The notes beneath the pieces were generated by a model. The model searched no databases. It worked only from the letters and a program-made list of their open reading frames with translations, and had not been told where the DNA came from. A stretch of DNA of 64,000 nt from Sphingobacteriaceae bacterium (GTDB lineage Bacteria > Bacteroidota > Bacteroidia > UBA7662), in the NCBI GenBank assembly GCA_013824115.1, contig PNNG01000017.1, positions 23,133-87,132 on the forward strand, read 5' to 3'. A program made the position numbers and the translations under genes. Of the stretch, positions 59,664 to 64,000 are shown one piece after another (the first letter of the stretch is position 1; each line of letters begins with the position of its first letter).

Positions 59664-60246
59664 TCCCTTTTTCAACCATGCTAAGGATTTGATGTTAGGG
59701 CATACTTGGCAAGTCAAGAACAGGTCTTTTCATTTCACCGAAATCGAATTTTACAGCAAATCTGTAGATGGCGGTGGCGACCCCTACACCCATGGCCATG
59801 CTGAGCAACAAAAAAGCAACACTTGGTATTTCCATGGTTCGGGCATCGACATCACTTTCGGAGATGAACATACTTATGGGGGGATCCTTATTCGTGGAAT
59901 TAAGTATTATGATAAAGAAGGCAAAGCACACTACGTTTCAGGCCCAATTAGGGTAGCAACCGAAATTTTTTCGGCGATCGGACAAACAGGTATTCAACAA
60001 CTAAACTTTGGTTTAAAAAAGCTTGATAAACCCTTAGAAGGAACTGTTTATAGTTGCCCTCGCGTAGGCTTAAATCCCAAACTAAACGCGGACTATGCCA
60101 ACAAACATTACCGTTTTGTCATGGACATTTGCCCCGAGCATAAATTCGCTCAAAAAGAACTTGTGGCCAAAGCGCTGTTAGAAAGCAAACAATTATCTGC
60201 CAAGGAAATTAATCCACTGTTTAGGTATAAAATCATCAAAGAATAG
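59644..60246 (+). CDS. AAG/MPG-like DNA glycosylase fold protein
   Basis: 200 residues, most like the alkyladenine glycosylase (AAG/MPG) fold. FHFTEIEFYS at 29-38 matches the AAG RIVETEAY strand whose Glu activates water (candidates E33 or E35); DPYTHGHAEQQKS (46-58) matches the D-x-x-S/H-A segment; NTWYFHGSGIDITFG matches MF-x-pG-tLYVY-x-x-YG; GGILIRGIKYYD matches the VLLRALEP strand; PRVGLNPKLNADYANKHYRF (139-158) matches the RVGV...W-a-x-x-pLRF end. AAG enzymes flip out and cut alkylated or deaminated bases. Related hypothetical proteins with DPYTH text occur in other bacteria (from memory). Activity is not proven. Confidence 0.7.
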   Translation: MANQQNNPFFNHAKDLMLGHTWQVKNRSFHFTEIEFYSKSVDGGGDPYTHGHAEQQKSNTWYFHGSGIDITFGDEHTYGGILIRGIKYYDKEGKAHYVSGPIRVATEIFSAIGQTGIQQLNFGLKKLDKPLEGTVYSCPRVGLNPKLNADYANKHYRFVMDICPEHKFAQKELVAKALLESKQLSAKEINPLFRYKIIKE

Positions 60247-60250
60247 GATC

Positions 60251-62869
60251 ATGAATGAAGTAAACGCCACCAATGTAGCTGACGAACTAGATCTGATTGA
60301 AACCATACGCTATGTAGGCGATGATCAAGCCGAGCAATTCTTTGCTTTTGCTCGAAGATTACTTCATGAACTTGAGCTAAAGCCCGATGACAAACGCCTG
60401 TCTTTTACCACCACCGCCAACCGCAGATTGGCATTTACCATTGGTCAACGCTATTGTTTGGCATATGTGCCTGAAGAGAACTATCCTTGGCATTTCATCT
60501 CCGGTGAATCTCTTCCTACGACTGCAGACAGGACGGAAAGCAGCTATTCGGGTGCACCAACTGCTTTCTATGAGCGTTGCGCTACGTCTGATGACATAAA
60601 AAACCACTTTAAACTGATTGTAAGGGCTGCTCAGGTTGAGCTCAATCGTGCAAACAAATCAGGATTTAGCAAACATTCGAATGCTTTGTTCGGCAATGTC
60701 GTTGCAATTGAAGAAGTGCAAGCTCTAATAATGGAAAAGGCTAAGCTCAAGCCAGGAGAAGTGAGTGGAAGGGTTTGGAAATTGGGCTGCACCTGGGGGC
60801 AGGGAAAACCAAGTTTTTATGACTTCATTAAAGAGGAAAAGATTGTTCTAGGGGATTATGATAATCATAAGCATTATCAAATAGGTGACCTAATCATGTT
60901 GACAGATGGGTTCCATGCAAAAGCGTTGGCACTGGTTACAGGTGAAGGAAACAGCTTAAATCAAGCAACTGCCTACAATGCCAAAGCGAATGAACTGAGC
61001 TTACCAGCTGAAGATCAAATACAATTTTATCCAGCAGAATGGTACGAACTACCTGAAGCACTTACATTTTATTACAAGCATAGACAAGGAAAAGCCCTCG
61101 TTAAGGACCTCTCAATTCAATCTAAGGTCAAAACATATTGGGCCAATCGCGCAGTGAATTACTGGCTCTTCCAAGGCAATCCTGAACAATACGGCTTTGA
61201 AGCCTCTTTGAGGCAAAATGCCTTGAATAACTGGTTGGTGAAAGCGCACCAAGACAAAATGACGGTGGGCGATAAAGTCATCATTTGGATTAGCGGCAAA
61301 ACTGGCGGCTGTATAGCTCTAGCTGAAATTACGAGCCCACCAGCTGAAATGACCGAAAGCGACGCCGAGCATTGGAAAGCCGAACCCATAACCGGATTAC
61401 GAGCTGGCATAAGGATAACACACAATTTCATTGAAAACCCCATACGCCCAGAAGAAATTAAAAATGTTGATGCCCTGAAAACGCTTAAAGCAGGCAACCA
61501 AGGCACCAATTTTCGTTCAAGTTATGAAGAGTACCAGGCATTACTGGCCTTGCGCAATCCAACCCAACAACCTCATCAACCCATCAAAATGCACCACTTG
61601 GCTTTGAATACCATCTTTTACGGTCCTCCCGGAACGGGCAAAACCTACAAAATGCAAGGCTTGATGCGTGACCACTTTATAGATAAAAATGCCATTCGTA
61701 ATCCCAGAGAAGTTTTGGCCGAAAAGCTGCAGCCTTATCCCCTTTGGAAGGTGCTTGCAGCGGCTTTGAGCCAGTTTAAAACGCCTACATCGGTTGCCCA
61801 AATACATGAAACCGAACTGGTGATGGCAAAGCTGAATCCTGAAACCAAAATGCCGCGCAATTCCATTTGGCGCACCCTACAGTCATATGCCGATGCAACC
61901 TCTACAGGCATTGATTCCAAATACAAAGCTGCTATTGAGCTTTTTACAAAAAATGATAAAAGCCGTTGGAGCATTATCCCATCGAAGGTCGAGGAATTGA
62001 ATGACATCCTTGACGCCGAATTATTGGCGCTGGCCAAATCACCCTTGGCAGAAACTACCGAACCAGTGCAAATTATCAACAAGCGCTACCGCTTCATCAC
62101 CTTCCACCAAAAGTATGGATACGAAGATTTTATAGAAGGTATCAAACCGGTATTGCAAGAAAGTGAGTCGGAAGAAGCAGTAGACGGCCTGCAATTCACC
62201 CTCAAAAAGGGCATCTTTTACGAAGCATGTTTACAGGCCTTAAAATTGGCAGGCTACGCCTCTTTTGCTGCTTGTTATGAAGACAGTCAAGAAGTACGTG
62301 CAGTAAAATTCAAGTCGGCCCTAGACGACCCCACCAAACACTTCGCCTTGTTCATTGACGAAATTAACCGCGCCAATATCTCCGCGGTATTTGGGGAGCT
62401 CATTACGCTGTTGGAGGACGATAAACGTGCGGGTGCAGAGCACGAAATGTGGGTGAAACTGCCCAGCTCAGGCGAGCATTTTAGTGTGCCAGCCAATTTG
62501 TATGTGATTGGCACCATGAATACGGCCGATAGGTCTATTGCTTTGCTCGACATTGCCTTGCGACGCAGGTTTAAATTTGAAGGTTTGTACCCCGAATATG
62601 TAGATGGTGCCTGGTGGAAAGACTTGCTTTTGGAGCTCAATAAGGCCATTTACAAGGTCAAGAAGAACGCCGATTTGTTTATTGGGCATGCTTTCTTTAT
62701 CAAGAAAAACGAAAGCGAAAGATCAACCATCTTAAATCACAAAATCATTCCGCTGCTGCACGAATACTGCCAGAACAACCAGGAACAGGTAAAAACCATT
62801 CTGCGGGAGGCTAAAATAGAATTTACAGAGCCTACCATCGAAAACAACTTCCAACTGATTGCCAAGTGA
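60251..62869 (+). CDS. mcrB: McrB-type GTPase with EVE domain
   Basis: 872-residue AAA+ GTPase of a modification-dependent restriction system. N-terminal 180 residues: unassigned (about 20-130 a helix-beta part), then WKLGCTWGQGKPSFYDFIKE (176-195), perhaps a second PUA-like part. Residues about 295-435: EVE/PUA-like reader (VNYWLFQGNPEQYG, MTVGDKVIIWISGKTGGCIA). AAA+ motor: Walker A GPPGTGKT (458-465), sensor-like YEDFIEGIKPVL, Walker B FIDEINRA (701-708), MNTADRS (756-762) and RRRF (771-774). A 120-residue insert lies between Walker A and the YEDFIEG text. 4 nt after the glycosylase gene; mcrC starts inside its stop (GTGA). Confidence 0.93.
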   Translation: MNEVNATNVADELDLIETIRYVGDDQAEQFFAFARRLLHELELKPDDKRLSFTTTANRRLAFTIGQRYCLAYVPEENYPWHFISGESLPTTADRTESSYSGAPTAFYERCATSDDIKNHFKLIVRAAQVELNRANKSGFSKHSNALFGNVVAIEEVQALIMEKAKLKPGEVSGRVWKLGCTWGQGKPSFYDFIKEEKIVLGDYDNHKHYQIGDLIMLTDGFHAKALALVTGEGNSLNQATAYNAKANELSLPAEDQIQFYPAEWYELPEALTFYYKHRQGKALVKDLSIQSKVKTYWANRAVNYWLFQGNPEQYGFEASLRQNALNNWLVKAHQDKMTVGDKVIIWISGKTGGCIALAEITSPPAEMTESDAEHWKAEPITGLRAGIRITHNFIENPIRPEEIKNVDALKTLKAGNQGTNFRSSYEEYQALLALRNPTQQPHQPIKMHHLALNTIFYGPPGTGKTYKMQGLMRDHFIDKNAIRNPREVLAEKLQPYPLWKVLAAALSQFKTPTSVAQIHETELVMAKLNPETKMPRNSIWRTLQSYADATSTGIDSKYKAAIELFTKNDKSRWSIIPSKVEELNDILDAELLALAKSPLAETTEPVQIINKRYRFITFHQKYGYEDFIEGIKPVLQESESEEAVDGLQFTLKKGIFYEACLQALKLAGYASFAACYEDSQEVRAVKFKSALDDPTKHFALFIDEINRANISAVFGELITLLEDDKRAGAEHEMWVKLPSSGEHFSVPANLYVIGTMNTADRSIALLDIALRRRFKFEGLYPEYVDGAWWKDLLLELNKAIYKVKKNADLFIGHAFFIKKNESERSTILNHKIIPLLHEYCQNNQEQVKTILREAKIEFTEPTIENNFQLIAK

Positions 62870-64000
62870 GGTTGTACGAATGGGATACCGCCAAGCACAG
62901 CTTAAGCGAGCAGCAACTGCATCGCTTTGAGCAGTATTTGCATGAGGTTTGGCGGAACCGACAAAAATTCGACACCGAAGAAAACAGCCATTGGGGTAAC
63001 AAGCCCCTTGACGAGCAAAAGCAACAGTTTTTTCAGTTCGGCTACGACCACCGCTTGCAAGCCCGCAACTACGTGGGCGTGGTGCAGTTTGAGGGTTTGC
63101 GCATCCAGGTGCTGCCCAAAATCATGCGCGACCGCAACTTGCTCGACCCCCAATTACAGCAACGCAATTTGCTCTTTTGGTTGAGTTATTGCCAACGCAT
63201 CCGCTTTCCTTTTGGCAAGGCAAATGTGGATACACTCGATACCGAAGACACCCTGGAACTGCTCGTGTACGTATTTGCCAACCTGGCCACCGAGCTTTTG
63301 AGTAACCAACCCTTGCAAGCCTACCAGCAGCTCAATGAAACCACCAGCTACCTGAAAGGCCAGCTCAACATGCCTGCTTACATCGGTAATCAATTGAGCA
63401 CTGGCCGTTGGCACGAGTTCAGTTGTACCCACGCCCCTTTTGTGTACGACAACCTATTCAACCGCATTGTGAAGCAGGTAGCACAGCGACTACGTTACAT
63501 CAGTAATCACCCTTTCAACCAAACCAAATTGGGCGAACTGCTTTTTCTACTCGATGAAGTAAGCCCACAAAGTGTAACTGCTGCCGATTGCGACAAAGTA
63601 AGCCTCAATACCCTGCAGCAAGATCATGCCGATGTACTGCAGCTCTGCAGGCTCTTTTTGTCGAATCAAGTAATGGATTTAGCCGACGACCACAGCCGCA
63701 AATTCTGCTTCTTATTGCCCATGGAGGTGATTTTCGAAGACTTTATTGCCGGTTTTATTGAAGCCCACTTCCCAGAATGGAAAGCCAGCAAACAAGCCAC
63801 TGATTATTTGGCCACTACCGAGGGCAAGGACATATTCCAAATCCGCAACGACCTCTATTTTCCCAACCGCCTCATTGTCGACACCAAATACAAAACCCTC
63901 TACCCAACCGACGACAAATTCGGCATCAGCCAAGCCGATATGTACCAAATGGTGGCCTATGCGCTCAAGCGCAATTGTTTTCGGGTGATGCTGTTGTACC
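62866..64000 (+). CDS. mcrC: McrC nuclease subunit (5' part, partial)
   Basis: 378 codons of McrC visible; the gene runs off the right edge. GTG start at 62866 overlaps the mcrB stop. RLYEWDTAKHSLSEQQLHR opens the family, then VGVVQFEGLRIQVLPKI, a helical centre, and a nuclease core NDLYFPNRLIVDTKYKTLY (D329, D339-x-K341) with QADMYQMVAYALKRN, the PD-(D/E)XK part that cuts DNA when McrB translocates. The C-terminus is missing. The frame has no stop and no ATG near its head. Confidence 0.92.
   Translation, partial: MRLYEWDTAKHSLSEQQLHRFEQYLHEVWRNRQKFDTEENSHWGNKPLDEQKQQFFQFGYDHRLQARNYVGVVQFEGLRIQVLPKIMRDRNLLDPQLQQRNLLFWLSYCQRIRFPFGKANVDTLDTEDTLELLVYVFANLATELLSNQPLQAYQQLNETTSYLKGQLNMPAYIGNQLSTGRWHEFSCTHAPFVYDNLFNRIVKQVAQRLRYISNHPFNQTKLGELLFLLDEVSPQSVTAADCDKVSLNTLQQDHADVLQLCRLFLSNQVMDLADDHSRKFCFLLPMEVIFEDFIAGFIEAHFPEWKASKQATDYLATTEGKDIFQIRNDLYFPNRLIVDTKYKTLYPTDDKFGISQADMYQMVAYALKRNCFRVMLLY

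Noticed and set aside
1-64000. rRNA, tRNA or tmRNA genes
   Set aside because: No cloverleaf or rRNA-like segment was recognised in the gaps by eye; a covariance search could still find a small RNA.

Overview
The window reads as chromosomal DNA of a member of the Bacteroidota. The evidence is a set of upstream boxes of the form TAnnTTTG at fixed distance before start codons, near absence of Shine-Dalgarno sequences, TonB receptors with a carboxypeptidase-like N-terminal domain, a DUF5606 protein, an FtsZ ending in NSFLHDNVD, and a PASTA-carrying FtsI in the dcw cluster. Base composition is near 50% GC in the core and lower in accessory patches (24.8-26.5 kb, parts of 57-62 kb). No rRNA, tRNA or CRISPR array was found. 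The exact family cannot be fixed from this window alone.

Layout. 0-5.5 kb: end of purF, a small HTH protein, an nhaD-rfbC pair, a tryptophan 2,3-dioxygenase overlapping a WYL regulator. 5.5-7.7 kb: a Fic protein with an AbiEi-like N-terminus, and a two-gene small-protein unit. 7.7-14.7 kb: a sugar-uptake operon (TonB receptor, glycoside hydrolase, kinase, MFS permease) with a divergent LacI regulator and operator-like repeats between them. 14.7-16.8 kb: RidA protein and lipoproteins. 17-20.3 kb: a manganese-type ABC importer compressed into two fusion proteins, one carrying its own DtxR/MntR-like regulator, with a perfect palindrome over the promoter. 20.4-27.4 kb: Spy-like protein, superoxide dismutase, S10 peptidase, an orphan ATPase, and a low-GC patch with an attC-like structured repeat. 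27.6-34.1 kb: TolC plus membrane-fusion protein, gpsA, acetyltransferase, gap-pgk. 34.1-35.3 kb: REP-like hairpins, a decayed Rpn nuclease gene and two MraZ-type box clusters. 35.4-50.5 kb: a complete, tightly overlapped dcw cluster (mraZ to ftsZ). 50.6-51.1 kb: tandem REP-containing repeats. 51.2-54.3 kb: a TM2/DUF2752/DUF4870/M48 operon and an agmatine-deiminase-like enzyme. 54.4-64 kb: an accessory island with RhuM, a zeta-type kinase pair, a PLD-like protein and a five-gene McrBC-type operon running off the right end.

The most interesting part is 57.9-64 kb. There, EVE-domain McrB and McrC are co-transcribed with two PD-(D/E)XK proteins and a small protein that resembles the alkyladenine DNA glycosylase (AAG/MPG) fold. 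This arrangement suggests a modification-sensing anti-phage operon that couples base excision to McrBC cleavage. To its left, a 71-bp duplicated tail of the RhuM gene lies exactly 1600 bp from the first copy and brackets the zeta-kinase pair, which suggests past insertion or recombination.
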